From NCBI GenBank assembly GCA_021399405.1, contig JAAFKL010000215.1:1-27335 (forward strand): a DNA stretch of 27,335 bases, given 5' to 3'. The stretch is from Candidatus Heimdallarchaeota archaeon (lineage in GTDB: Archaea > Asgardarchaeota > Heimdallarchaeia > Heimdallarchaeales > Kariarchaeaceae). This document shows, piece after piece, positions 7,805-15,540 of this stretch (its first letter is position 1; every line of letters starts with the position of its first letter). The notes beneath the pieces were generated by a model. The model was not told the DNA's origin and searched no databases. It was given only the letters and a program-made list of their open reading frames with translations. Position numbers and translations under genes: made by a program.

Positions 7805-9295
7805 CTAAAGGATCTTTTGCATCCAGTTGTTCAAGCTGGTATCAATTTCATTAATTTCATCTCTCGAAAATTCTTGGGTCTTAGATAATAAAATGATGGT
7901 TTCAGACTCATAATCATTCAAAATAGCTTTTACTTGGGTTATTGTAGGTTGCTCCATCTCCTCTATTCTTTGTGCTGCATTGTCCCATGAGGTCAAGAGT
8001 ACTTCTATTGTTTTGACAAATTCAGGGTAGTTAGTGAACTTTTCAATGGAGTATTGATCTACTATGTTCTCTAATGGGGGTTTATTCAATTTACCTTTCC
8101 AAGGTTTTGGTTTTAGCATGATTTCAGACTTCCAAACCAATAATTTTTGCTCCATGATTCGAAATTGTTCCGGTGAAAATGTCGCCTCGCTAAACAATTC
8201 TATCATTAGATTAGAATTGAAGGTATCAATAAAATCTGACATATTTAAATTCGTGATACTGGATTTATTTGCGTATCCTTCGGCTGTTTCATTCCACGTA
8301 TTTTCAATCCTTGAGAATAAGTCAGTTAGTTGCAAAACACTTGAGGGGTCTTCTTTTATTTGAATTTCCATTAATTCTAGCAAAGGTGGAGGGATTAGTT
8401 CACCTTCCCAATTTTTGTGTAAACTCTTATCTGTTTTCTCTCGACCTCTTCGTATTACAAAAATCACGATTATCAAGAAACCAAAAATAGAGCCAAGGAG
8501 GACAATCAAAGTTTGTAAATCGAATTCCAAAGTGTCCCCTTGTTCCGGGACTGGTTGAAAGAATGCGGAAGTGCTATTACGACCTACATTTCCAGCTGAA
8601 TCTGTAGCAATTACTGTAAATGTAAATTGAGTAGATTTCACAACAGTGAATGCGAGTTCAAAATCGATTGAATATATTTCTTCATTCAAATTAATTGAAG
8701 TTTCATATAATTCTCCGTTTAGCAATATTTGTTGTGAATTAATGATACTGACATCATTAACCTTCCATTCAATTGTAATTGCTGTGTTAGTAGTAATAAG
8801 ATCCTCGATTGAGGTCTCGAATTTAACTATAGGCTTCTCGAGATCCACATCTACATCTACAAATACTTGATCCACATTATTACCAAGATCGGTCAGTTTG
8901 ATTGATAAAGTCCGATTATCAAGCTTGGGTTGATCACCAAGAGAGAACAACCGATCTAAGAAAATGAATTCATTTGTGTATACAAGATCTTGAGAAGACA
9001 ATGTTCCACCTGTATTGTCGAGATCGAATAACACAATTTGACCGATTCGTATTCTTAAATTGCTCCATGCAGTCTCATCACGCGCTTCCAACGTGATTTT
9101 CATTTTGTTGCTTGAATGTGTCTCACCAAGTATAGGGGAAAATACCGTAAGTGTCGGACTAGTAGAATCTGTTTGATTAATATCATAACCACCGTGAATA
9201 GAAGTGACGGGATTGTTATTCAAGCTTAAAATTGTGAAAAATAGCATGAACGGCAATAAACTTTTCTTTGAAAATGAAAACGAGTCCTTTATCAA
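7805..9295 (-). CDS. Single-pass membrane protein with extracellular beta-sandwich region and cytoplasmic helical domain
   Basis: This 496-aa protein starts at TTG (9295). Residues ~10-30 form a signal peptide or N-terminal hydrophobic segment (SLLPFMLFFTILSL). Residues ~45-245 are beta-rich with Ig/cadherin-like features such as 'SPTLTVFSPILGE', 'VVKSTQFTFTVIATDSAGN' and several N-x-S/T sequons, so they are probably extracellular. One strong transmembrane helix follows at about 262-281 (IVLLGSIFGFLIIVIFVI), then RRGREK as a stop-transfer signal. The last ~215 residues are charged, probably helical and cytoplasmic; I recognise no catalytic motif in them. It is upstream of, and co-directional with, the two pilin genes, 73 bp away, so it may anchor or sense the surface structure. 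A receptor or assembly role is only inferred from topology and neighbours. Confidence 0.7.
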   Translation of the reverse strand: MIKDSFSFSKKSLLPFMLFFTILSLNNNPVTSIHGGYDINQTDSTSPTLTVFSPILGETHSSNKMKITLEARDETAWSNLRIRIGQIVLFDLDNTGGTLSSQDLVYTNEFIFLDRLFSLGDQPKLDNRTLSIKLTDLGNNVDQVFVDVDVDLEKPIVKFETSIEDLITTNTAITIEWKVNDVSIINSQQILLNGELYETSINLNEEIYSIDFELAFTVVKSTQFTFTVIATDSAGNVGRNSTSAFFQPVPEQGDTLEFDLQTLIVLLGSIFGFLIIVIFVIRRGREKTDKSLHKNWEGELIPPPLLELMEIQIKEDPSSVLQLTDLFSRIENTWNETAEGYANKSSITNLNMSDFIDTFNSNLMIELFSEATFSPEQFRIMEQKLLVWKSEIMLKPKPWKGKLNKPPLENIVDQYSIEKFTNYPEFVKTIEVLLTSWDNAAQRIEEMEQPTITQVKAILNDYESETIILLSKTQEFSRDEINEIDTSLNNWMQKIL

Positions 9296-9416
9296 TTTTA
9301 CTAATTTAAAATTACATTAAATGTATTATTAAGTTAGTGGATGATTTATTCCTTATGACAATCATATTGCGTCTTCTCATAACTTTAATGAAAATTAATT
9401 GAATTATTGTTTTGTT

Positions 9417-9459
9417 AAAGAGACAATGTTTTCCCCAAATGTGAACTTCTGGTCTCTTT
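9417..9459. terminator. Inverted repeat downstream of the NYN ribonuclease gene, possible terminator
   Basis: AAAGAGAC (9417-9424) and GTCTCTTT (9452-9459) form a perfect 8-bp stem with a 27-nt loop, starting about 25 nt after the stop codon of the gene at 9485-9880. A short TTT follows on the minus strand. Archaeal terminators are mainly U-tracts and this one is poor, so a regulatory site or coincidence is possible. Confidence 0.3.
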
Positions 9460-9484
9460 TATGCCATACAAATGTAATTCTTCG

Positions 9485-9880
9485 TTACTGTAACCACTGA
9501 TAGAGTTTCTTGTTTTTTGCTTGCCAATCCCGATATCTGTCGTTTGATATTATCCAAGCATCACTATCTATAGCATGCTTTAATGCAAAGTAATCGTCAT
9601 TCCGGGATGCTAGTGTTACTATCAGAGATCCCTCTTTTTGCAACTGCTCAACAATATCCATATTGTCAATTTCATGTTTTAGTTTGGCACTCACAAATAT
9701 TTCGACATGAACAATATCATACTCCTTGCAGAGCTGCTCAATTAGAATACAGAATCTCTTCGCTTCTGGGATTTCACCCTTGACATTCTGATCTTTTGAT
9801 AAATTAGGACCATCAACCACAATTTTGGGATGAGGGGTCTTGGATGAACTAACTTTATCTCTTCGAGAAAAAAACCTCAT
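9485..9880 (-). CDS. Small NYN-domain ribonuclease, Regnase/Zc3h12a type
   Basis: This 131-aa protein is almost entirely one NYN (PIN-like) nuclease domain. 'KIVVDGPNL' gives the first acidic residue (D23). 'SRNDDYFALKHAIDSDAWIISNDRYRDW' (split here as NDDYFALKHA at 94-103 and SNDRYRD at 112-118) gives D95/D96 and D114. The order and the 18-residue spacing D96-D114 match the four catalytic aspartates known in Regnase-1 (D141, D225, D226, D244). The family cleaves RNA with Mg2+. There is no zinc finger, signal peptide or membrane segment, so it is a free cytosolic enzyme, with a basic N-terminal tail (RFFSRRDK) that may bind RNA. It is transcribed alone, divergent from the parvulin gene. The target RNA cannot be told from the sequence. 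Confidence 0.75.
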   Translation of the reverse strand: MRFFSRRDKVSSSKTPHPKIVVDGPNLSKDQNVKGEIPEAKRFCILIEQLCKEYDIVHVEIFVSAKLKHEIDNMDIVEQLQKEGSLIVTLASRNDDYFALKHAIDSDAWIISNDRYRDWQAKNKKLYQWLQ

Positions 9881-9907
9881 TTAATATTATTAGCTAGGTT
9901 TTAGATT

Positions 9908-9913
9908 TTATAA
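9908..9913 (-). promoter_or_regulatory. TATA box candidate of the NYN ribonuclease gene
   Basis: The minus strand reads TTTTTATAAAATC here, with the box centred about 30 bp before the ATG at 9880. No SD precedes that ATG, so a leaderless or very short-leader transcript is likely. Confidence 0.45.
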
Positions 9914-10020
9914 AAATAAGGTAGGAACTAAATTAGTAGTTTTTTCAGTACTTGTAAAATAAAAACGTGAATCTTTTGATTCATTATTTTCAATATTAAC
10001 GTATTCTTCTTTCTAAAGAA

Positions 10021-10027
10021 CTATAAT
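10021..10027 (+). promoter_or_regulatory. TATA box candidate of the parvulin gene
   Basis: CTATAAT is centred 26 bp before the ATG at 10050, the spacing expected for a leaderless archaeal mRNA. No SD motif lies before the ATG. Confidence 0.4.
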
Positions 10028-10049
10028 GGAGTGTTAAACAATTATATAC

Positions 10050-10322
10050 ATGGCAAACAAAGTCAAAGCTTCACATATTCTTGTCGAGAAACATTCGCAA
10101 GCCGAAAAAATTCATGATCAAGTAACAAAGAAAAACTTTGCAAATCTTGCAAAAAATTTTTCCACTTGTCCAAGTAGGAAAAAAGGGGGTAATCTGGGTG
10201 AATTTGGAAGGGGACAAATGGTTAAAGAATTTGACAAAGTTGTATTTGCTATGAATGTTGGTGATATATCTAAACCTGTTAAGACGAAGTTCGGATATCA
10301 CATAATTATGAGAACTAAGTGA
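10050..10322 (+). CDS. Cytosolic parvulin-type peptidyl-prolyl cis-trans isomerase
   Basis: This 90-aa protein is a single parvulin domain with no signal peptide. It has 'KASHILVEK' at the start, 'FANLAKNFSTCPSRKKGGNLGEF' (key parts FANLAKNFSTCPS and GGNLGEFGRGQMVKEF), and ends with 'VGDISKPVKTKFGYHIIMRTK' (key part FGYHII). These are the hallmarks of the rotamase (PpiC) family, and the length matches the stand-alone parvulins of Thaumarchaeota and other archaea. The two histidines of the active site (in SHIL and FGYHI) and a Cys at the third catalytic position (STCPS) are present. The enzyme catalyses isomerisation of peptidyl-proline bonds during folding. The gene is monocistronic, divergent from the NYN ribonuclease gene. 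Confidence 0.92.
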   Translation: MANKVKASHILVEKHSQAEKIHDQVTKKNFANLAKNFSTCPSRKKGGNLGEFGRGQMVKEFDKVVFAMNVGDISKPVKTKFGYHIIMRTK

Positions 10323-10374
10323 ATTACGTATAGGACTAACTATACGCAAATTTCAAAAAGAATATGATTGTGAA

Positions 10375-10434
10375 AATTGTGATTAACTACTTTTACCTAG
10401 TTTGAGCCTGTAAGTTGGTCAATTAATCACAATT
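10375..10434. repeat. Perfect 12-bp inverted repeat between the parvulin and the stalked surface-protein gene
   Basis: AATTGTGATTAA (10375-10386) and TTAATCACAATT (10423-10434) are exact reverse complements with 36 bases between. The right arm ends 20 bp before the TATA box of the next gene. The element could be a paired operator for that gene or a hairpin ending the parvulin transcript. No T-tract follows the right arm, which argues mildly against a terminator. Confidence 0.45.
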
Positions 10435-10454
10435 GATAAAATAAAATAAACAAA

Positions 10455-10464
10455 CTATATAATA
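10455..10464 (+). promoter_or_regulatory. TATA box of the stalked surface-protein gene
   Basis: CTATATAATA is centred about 25 bp before the ATG at 10485. No SD is present, so the transcript is probably leaderless. Confidence 0.55.
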
Positions 10465-10484
10465 AATACTAAACACCAAAATTC

Positions 10485-11486
10485 ATGCTTTCTTTGATAA
10501 AAAGCAAATGGATTGGCAAGGTGACGCTTGTAGTCATTTCGATATTGCTATTCTCGAGTACCATAATATTTGGAGGGAATAATAATAGCTCAAATTTTAA
10601 TTTAACTCCCAATACTATTCCTGAGAGTTATGTCCAAGATTTTTCAGATTGGACTGGAATTACTAGAACTGGTGATCAGCCGAACTCATGGATCTTGAAT
10701 TCAGATCCTGCTCAATATACAGTAGTAAATTCAGGCTTTTATGGAACATATCTAAATCTTATCACGTCAGGTGTAAGTTTAACTAATTATAGCTTTAATA
10801 TGGAATGGGATGTCAAACAAGATGCACCAAGTAATTCGCTAGTTAGAAGATTCACTAGGCTCTATTGTTATTCGCAAACCACCACGATCTTAACTGCTAC
10901 TTTGCATTTATGGGATCAAGTAAGATCTGTCGGCATGGGGACTGAATTCGAAGGATCAACTGTGAATCTTGACTGGGATCCCGCAATTTGGCATACCATG
11001 AAGATTGAAGGTCGGATATTTAACAATGTACTGGTAATGTCTCTATACGTGGATAACGTATATACTTCCTTAGATGCTTCTGCAGGCAATGCCATAAATA
11101 TGAAACTGGATCGTTGTTCATTTTATATTTACCAGAATACAATTGGTTCTGGAGATTCAATTTGGGTTGATAATTTTAGAATTGAAGAACTTGAAAATGT
11201 CAATAACACTCTTTATAGTACAGAATTTGTTACTGAAACAGTTACTCAAACTGAAACAACTACAATTGCAGAAACCACAGATACTATAACAACAACAGCC
11301 ACTGAGACCATTATTGTTGAGGAAACGGTAACGGATATAACAAATGAAATTCATCATGAAACTATAACTGAAACGATTCAAAAAACCGAACAAAAAGCAG
11401 AGGTTGGTTTTCTATCTATTTCCTTAACTGTACTTTCTATGGTAACATTAGTATTAATTGTCAGGATAAACAAACGTTCCAAATAA
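10485..11486 (+). CDS. Membrane-anchored surface protein: ConA/laminin-G-like domain, Thr/Glu stalk, C-terminal anchor
   Basis: This 333-aa protein has a signal peptide (residues 1-30, hydrophobic core VTLVVISILLF), then a beta-rich domain at about 47-236. That domain reads like the jelly-roll (ConA/LamG or DUF1080-type) families: 'FSDWTGITRTGDQPNSWIL', 'WHTMKIEGRIFNN' with following 'LYVDN', and the closing 'IWVDNFRIEE'. Residues ~243-306 form a low-complexity stalk of repeated Thr-Glu-Thr units, probably O-glycosylated. A transmembrane helix at 307-326 with a basic tail (RINKRSK) anchors it with the domain outside. A carbohydrate-binding or carbohydrate-acting role is suggested by the fold family only; no catalytic residues can be assigned. 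It is transcribed alone, and the downstream gene-free stretch of 280 bp separates it from the heme operon. Confidence 0.75.
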   Translation: MLSLIKSKWIGKVTLVVISILLFSSTIIFGGNNNSSNFNLTPNTIPESYVQDFSDWTGITRTGDQPNSWILNSDPAQYTVVNSGFYGTYLNLITSGVSLTNYSFNMEWDVKQDAPSNSLVRRFTRLYCYSQTTTILTATLHLWDQVRSVGMGTEFEGSTVNLDWDPAIWHTMKIEGRIFNNVLVMSLYVDNVYTSLDASAGNAINMKLDRCSFYIYQNTIGSGDSIWVDNFRIEELENVNNTLYSTEFVTETVTQTETTTIAETTDTITTTATETIIVEETVTDITNEIHHETITETIQKTEQKAEVGFLSISLTVLSMVTLVLIVRINKRSK

Positions 11487-11600
11487 TAGAAATATTTGGT
11501 GGAATTATTACTCCCATTTATCAATTAAAAATAAAATTACTAGAATCACATTTCTTACGGAGCAAATGAATATTAGCATATACAAAATTGAATAATGTAT

Positions 11601-11618
11601 AAAAAAATATTGTTTTTT
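11601..11618 (+). terminator. A-tract/T-tract hairpin, weak terminator candidate
   Basis: A7-TATTG-T6 forms a small A-U stem ending in a T6 tract, 115 bp after the stop of the stalked surface-protein gene. Archaeal RNA polymerase stops at T-tracts. AT-rich chance occurrence is quite possible. Confidence 0.25.
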
Positions 11619-11650
11619 ACCACGATTGAGTAAATTGAAGTAATATTAAA

Positions 11651-11659
11651 TGTATAAAA
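11651..11659 (+). promoter_or_regulatory. TATA box candidate of the heme operon leader
   Basis: TGTATAAAA is centred about 27 bp before the ATG at 11682, which opens a 23-codon ORF, and about 112 bp before hemH. If used, the operon mRNA has a leader of roughly 85 nt that begins with the small ORF. A weaker box, TTTTTATG at 11732-11739, could serve hemH directly with a leader of about 4 nt. Confidence 0.4.
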
Positions 11660-11681
11660 CAGTAAAAATCAATTAAAAAAC

Positions 11682-11753
11682 ATGCGATTGTACAAAATTA
11701 CAGTTGGTTTTGGAATCAATTGTCGTAACCCTTTTTATGTAGGAATAGTTTAA
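11682..11753 (+). CDS. Possible 23-codon leader peptide upstream of hemH
   Basis: The ORF encodes MRLYKITVGFGINCRNPFYV plus GIV and stops 13 bases before the hemH ATG, in a different frame. It has no SD but begins about 27 bp after a TATA-like box, the spacing of other leaderless genes in this window. hemH itself has no SD, so translation could be coupled to, or controlled by, this ORF. An ORF of this size can also occur by chance. Conservation in related genomes would decide. Confidence 0.3.
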   Translation: MRLYKITVGFGINCRNPFYVGIV

Positions 11754-11766
11754 AAAATATAGTAAA

Positions 11767-12780
11767 ATGGCATCTGTAGTTGACCCTAAGAAAAAGTTTG
11801 GAATTGTTTTCTTCAATATGGGTGGTCCGAGGGACTTGGAGAGTGTGCGACCATTTCTTTACAATCTATTTTCAGATAATGAAATTATAAATTTACCTTG
11901 GTTTATCAGTCCTTTTCAAAAACCTCTTGCATGGCTGATCGCAAAATTTAGATCAAAAAGTACTCAGGAAATGTATGAAAAGATGGGCGGTAGAAGTTAT
12001 ACTAACGATATTACACAAGAGCTGGCTGATGAAGTGAACAAAGAATTATTTCGAAAAGGAATTGATAGTAAATCTGTAATAGCTATGCGTTATGCCCCTC
12101 CTCGTGTTGAAGATGCCATTAATCAACTAGAACAAGAGGATATTGACACATTAGTACTATTCACACAATATCCACATTATGCAAAATCTACTACTGGGTC
12201 ATCATATAATGATTTCAATCGGTATTTAGAAGATAGTAGTTTGAATGGGAAATCCAAAATCGTAATCGATGATTGGGGAACTGAACCTGCGTATATCGAT
12301 TGGTGGGTAGGTGCCATTACTAGAGTAATCAATAAATTAGAATCACCAGTCGATGAGAATGTACATATTGTTTTTACAGCTCATGGTCTACCATTGAAAT
12401 ATATTAAAGCGGGAGAGAAATATCCTGAGAGAATAGAAAAAGCTAAAGATGATATTGTTCAAAAACTAGGTAATATTGGTAGGAATGCCAATTTTCACTT
12501 AGCTTATCAAAGTAAGGCTGGTCCCTTTCCCTGGACCCAACCTTATACTCATGATAAATTGGAAGAAATTAGCAAAACAAATCCAAGAACTGTAATAATG
12601 GTCCCCTTAGGTTTTGTATCAAATAATGTGGAAACTCTTTATGAGATAGATATTCTATATTCAGAATTAGCCCAAGAGCTCGGAATTAAAGATTATAGGA
12701 GAGTACAAGTTCCAGATCAGGATTCAGAATATGTAAAAAATATTGCTGATATGCTCCAGAAATATATCGAGGAGGGTTAA
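11767..12780 (+). CDS. hemH: Ferrochelatase
   Basis: This 337-aa enzyme inserts Fe2+ into the porphyrin, the last step of heme synthesis. It opens with the family signature 'FGIVFFNMGGPRDLESVRPF', followed by 'GRSYTNDITQ'. The catalytic histidine is H206 in FTAHGLP, and the second active-site residue is E289 in NNVETLYEID. In most ferrochelatases the latter motif is S/A-D-H-x-E-x-L-Y, and here Asp-His is Asn-Asn (N286-N287), so an otherwise common active-site His is missing. No [2Fe-2S] extension is present. Given HemN and HemY downstream, the substrate is probably protoporphyrin IX, though a coproporphyrin enzyme cannot be ruled out from sequence alone. It is the first gene of the operon, with no SD, and hemA starts 2 nt after its stop codon. 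Confidence 0.93.
   Translation: MASVVDPKKKFGIVFFNMGGPRDLESVRPFLYNLFSDNEIINLPWFISPFQKPLAWLIAKFRSKSTQEMYEKMGGRSYTNDITQELADEVNKELFRKGIDSKSVIAMRYAPPRVEDAINQLEQEDIDTLVLFTQYPHYAKSTTGSSYNDFNRYLEDSSLNGKSKIVIDDWGTEPAYIDWWVGAITRVINKLESPVDENVHIVFTAHGLPLKYIKAGEKYPERIEKAKDDIVQKLGNIGRNANFHLAYQSKAGPFPWTQPYTHDKLEEISKTNPRTVIMVPLGFVSNNVETLYEIDILYSELAQELGIKDYRRVQVPDQDSEYVKNIADMLQKYIEEG
12771..12776 (+). promoter_or_regulatory. Shine-Dalgarno site fixing the hemA start
   Basis: GGAGGG lies inside the last codons of hemH, 5 nt before the ATG at 12782. It supports that ATG over the in-frame upstream ATG at 12743, which would add 13 residues atypical of the family. Confidence 0.7.
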
Positions 12781-12781
12781 C

Positions 12782-13930
12782 ATGCAAAATATGCCTCTTA
12801 CTGTTATCACATGGAGAATCGGTAAATCTAGTATTGATACTATTGAATCATTATTGATTAAAGATACGGAGTGTGACTCTACACTCCAATCTTTGAAACA
12901 AGAATTTGGATCAATATTTTACATGTCAACATGCCAAAGAATACTTCTTATATCCAGCATTCACGATAAAAGGGAAGCAATCAAGCTGAGAGATAGATTT
13001 ATCAGTATCTCCCACTCACCTAATGATTCTATTGGACTTGGGGAGATGTTCATTGGAAGTAAAGCACTAAAACATCTTGCAGAATTGATATCTTCCTTGG
13101 ATTCAATAGTTATTGGCGAGGATCAGATACAACATCAGTTCAAACAAGCATATTTACGAAATGAGAAATATCTCAATAAGATGTTAAAGCAAATTTTACA
13201 GCAAGTCATTCGGATTGGTAAACGGATTAGACATAAAACTATTCTTGGTGAAGGAAAAACTTCAATGATGAGTTTAATCATCCAAGTCTATGAGGATCTA
13301 ATAAAAAACGCTAAATCGATTGGTATATTGGGAACTGGGAAAATGGCAAAAGGCATTGTTAATGTAGCCTCCCAAGTTAATTGTGAGCTATCTGTATACT
13401 CAAGGAAACCTGAGAGGATTGGAATTCAAATCGATGAGTTTATTACGAAGGATTTCAACAATCTAGAATCCCATGACGTTATTTTTACTGCAACTACGGT
13501 GGATATGCCACTAATAACTAAAGATCTAATACGGAAATTGGAGAACAAATCAATCACAATTTTTGATCTTGGAATGCCAAGAAATTGTAGCCTAGAGATT
13601 AATGATTTGAGTAATATCAATCTGGTTGGTATAGAAGATTTACTCAAATTATCCCATCAAGTACATCTTGAAACTGATTTTACAAATGTTTACAAAGTTC
13701 TTAATGAAGAAATGAATTCAATCCTTGGTGCAGTAATTCAGAAACAAAAAGACCCATACTACATTTCTTTAAGATCTGAGCTATCTCGAATAGCTGAAAA
13801 ATATAAGGCTGATTTCATTAAATCAGGTGATCAGTCAGAGATTAAATATCAACAATTAGTTAACCGATTAATCCATGTTTCACAAAAGCATCTTCAAAGT
13901 GCTTTAATGGAAAGTGAGGTCATAAATTGA
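12782..13930 (+). CDS. hemA: Glutamyl-tRNA reductase
   Basis: This 382-aa enzyme (from the SD-supported ATG) reduces glutamyl-tRNA(Glu) with NADPH to glutamate-1-semialdehyde, the committed step of the C5 pathway. The catalytic cysteine is C51 in MSTCQRILL (usually STCNR, so Asn is Gln here). The helical linker motif is 'IGEDQIQHQFKQAY', and the NADPH-binding loop is 'GILGTGKMAKG' from residue 181. The C-terminal ~70 residues form the dimerisation helices. In many organisms this enzyme is the point of heme feedback control; no control site was recognised here. Its stop codon overlaps the TTG start of the hemC-hemD fusion. Confidence 0.92.
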   Translation: MQNMPLTVITWRIGKSSIDTIESLLIKDTECDSTLQSLKQEFGSIFYMSTCQRILLISSIHDKREAIKLRDRFISISHSPNDSIGLGEMFIGSKALKHLAELISSLDSIVIGEDQIQHQFKQAYLRNEKYLNKMLKQILQQVIRIGKRIRHKTILGEGKTSMMSLIIQVYEDLIKNAKSIGILGTGKMAKGIVNVASQVNCELSVYSRKPERIGIQIDEFITKDFNNLESHDVIFTATTVDMPLITKDLIRKLENKSITIFDLGMPRNCSLEINDLSNINLVGIEDLLKLSHQVHLETDFTNVYKVLNEEMNSILGAVIQKQKDPYYISLRSELSRIAEKYKADFIKSGDQSEIKYQQLVNRLIHVSQKHLQSALMESEVIN

Positions 13931-15540
13931 AAACCGTTAAAATTGGAACCCGTGGGAGTAAACTCGCCCTTGCTCAAGCAGAAATAGCCAAAGAGCTGAT
14001 AGAAACAAAATTTGGCTATAAAGTTAGAATTGAGATCATATCTTCCTTGGGAGATAGAGATCAGGTTTCCCAACTGCATAATTTTCGTGGCATGGGTGTA
14101 TTTACAGGCTCAATCGAGCGTGAATTAAGAGAACGACGAATTGATATTGCAGTTCATAGTCTCAAGGATTTACCAATTGAAAATTCAGTTGGCTTATATC
14201 TCCCTGCTTTGCTTAAGAGAGATACTCCGAATGATGTATTGATCATTAAAGAATCTGCTTTAATTAATGACGATCCCTTAGAGGTAAAAAAAGGTATTAG
14301 AGTAGCTACAGGTAGCCCTCGGCGTCAAAGTCAATTTTTAGCATTAGAACCAACGAGTATTCCTATTGATATTAGAGGAAACGTTAATACAAGGATTTCT
14401 CGCCTTGATACTGGTTTTATCGATGCATTGATTATGGCAGGTGCGGTATTTGATAGAATCAATATTGAATTACCTGAAGGAGTTCGATTGGTTACATTAC
14501 CTAATGAGAGTTTTCCGTGTGCTCCCGGTCAAGGAGCTATCGCACTCCAAGCAAGAGAAAATGAATATGCAGAAGTAAAACTTCTGAACCACGAAGACAC
14601 GAGTAATGCAGTATTGGCTGAGCGATACGTACTAGAGAGAATCGGTGGCGGATGTGATATTTCATTCGGATTACATATTACTAAAGAAAATAATATTTGG
14701 AAGGGATATGCTTCAGTTGCACCGGAAAATTGGAATCCTTCCCAACCTGCTATTCTCTCCAGAACTATTGTTGAATCTAAGACTACGTATGAAATTGTAC
14801 AAAAAATCCTGGTTATGTATTCCAATATGAGTCGTTGGGATACTACAAACGGCATAGATAAAATGGAATTGCGAAAAATAATAATCGCTAGAGATAAAGT
14901 TGACACAATTAATTATTCTGAAAAAATTGGTAAGAGCCTAAATGCGGTAATTGCGTCGATTCCAATTTTTGATTATGAAACAAATTACTCAATGATTAAT
15001 GATAAAAAGCTTATCACATCTTGGAAGAATTGTTCATGGGTTGTTTTGACATCCCAACGTTCAGTAGAATTTCTGTATTTATTATCGAGTTTACAGAAAA
15101 GAAATCCGATAAGAATTGCTGCTGTGGGGCCACAAACCGCTAATAAACTACGATCTGCAGGTTTCCCTGTTCATCTAGTTTCAGCAGGTTCATTATCTGA
15201 TCTGAAGAAAACACTTACCGAAGCTCGGGAAATTTACCCTGGTGAGGTTTTATTCTTACACGGGAGTGTTATTACAGGATATCCCAGTGATGATGCTCAA
15301 TCATATCAAGTCTATCAAACCTCTGAAAAAAGGATTGATTTGCCCTTTAAACCCGATGATTTAATAGTTTTCTCTAAGAAAAGTGCTGAGACAATAATTA
15401 AATCGCTTGGAAAAGGTTGTACGAAACGTTGGATTGCAATTGGTGAAACAACAGGGAGTTACTTAAGATCAAAAGGGATCAACGTAGTGATTGCACCCAA
15501 ACCCACACCTCAGGGAGTGGTACAAGCTTTGTTGAAGTGA
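13927..15540 (+). CDS. hemC-hemD: Fused porphobilinogen deaminase - uroporphyrinogen III synthase
   Basis: This 537-aa bifunctional protein has HemC at about 1-310 and HemD at about 314-537. HemC shows 'KIGTRGSKLALAQAEI', catalytic D81 in HSLKDLP, 'ATGSPRRQSQFLAL', 'DIRGNVNTRI' and C243 in GGGCD, the cysteine that binds the dipyrromethane cofactor (E. coli C242). HemD is recognised by 'WVVLTSQRSVEFL', 'IAAVGPQTANKL', 'LHGSVI' and 'WIAIGETTGSYL'; this family is poorly conserved but the order of motifs is right. Together they turn four porphobilinogens into uroporphyrinogen III, and fusion would channel the unstable hydroxymethylbilane. The start is TTG, overlapping the hemA stop (ATTGA), with GAGGT 6 nt upstream. 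Separate genes are the usual arrangement. Confidence 0.93.
   Translation: MKTVKIGTRGSKLALAQAEIAKELIETKFGYKVRIEIISSLGDRDQVSQLHNFRGMGVFTGSIERELRERRIDIAVHSLKDLPIENSVGLYLPALLKRDTPNDVLIIKESALINDDPLEVKKGIRVATGSPRRQSQFLALEPTSIPIDIRGNVNTRISRLDTGFIDALIMAGAVFDRINIELPEGVRLVTLPNESFPCAPGQGAIALQARENEYAEVKLLNHEDTSNAVLAERYVLERIGGGCDISFGLHITKENNIWKGYASVAPENWNPSQPAILSRTIVESKTTYEIVQKILVMYSNMSRWDTTNGIDKMELRKIIIARDKVDTINYSEKIGKSLNAVIASIPIFDYETNYSMINDKKLITSWKNCSWVVLTSQRSVEFLYLLSSLQKRNPIRIAAVGPQTANKLRSAGFPVHLVSAGSLSDLKKTLTEAREIYPGEVLFLHGSVITGYPSDDAQSYQVYQTSEKRIDLPFKPDDLIVFSKKSAETIIKSLGKGCTKRWIAIGETTGSYLRSKGINVVIAPKPTPQGVVQALLK

Noticed and set aside
10071..10349. A 92-codon minus-strand ORF opposite the parvulin gene
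   Set aside because: It is the antisense shadow of a well-conserved parvulin; it lacks its own promoter and resembles nothing known.
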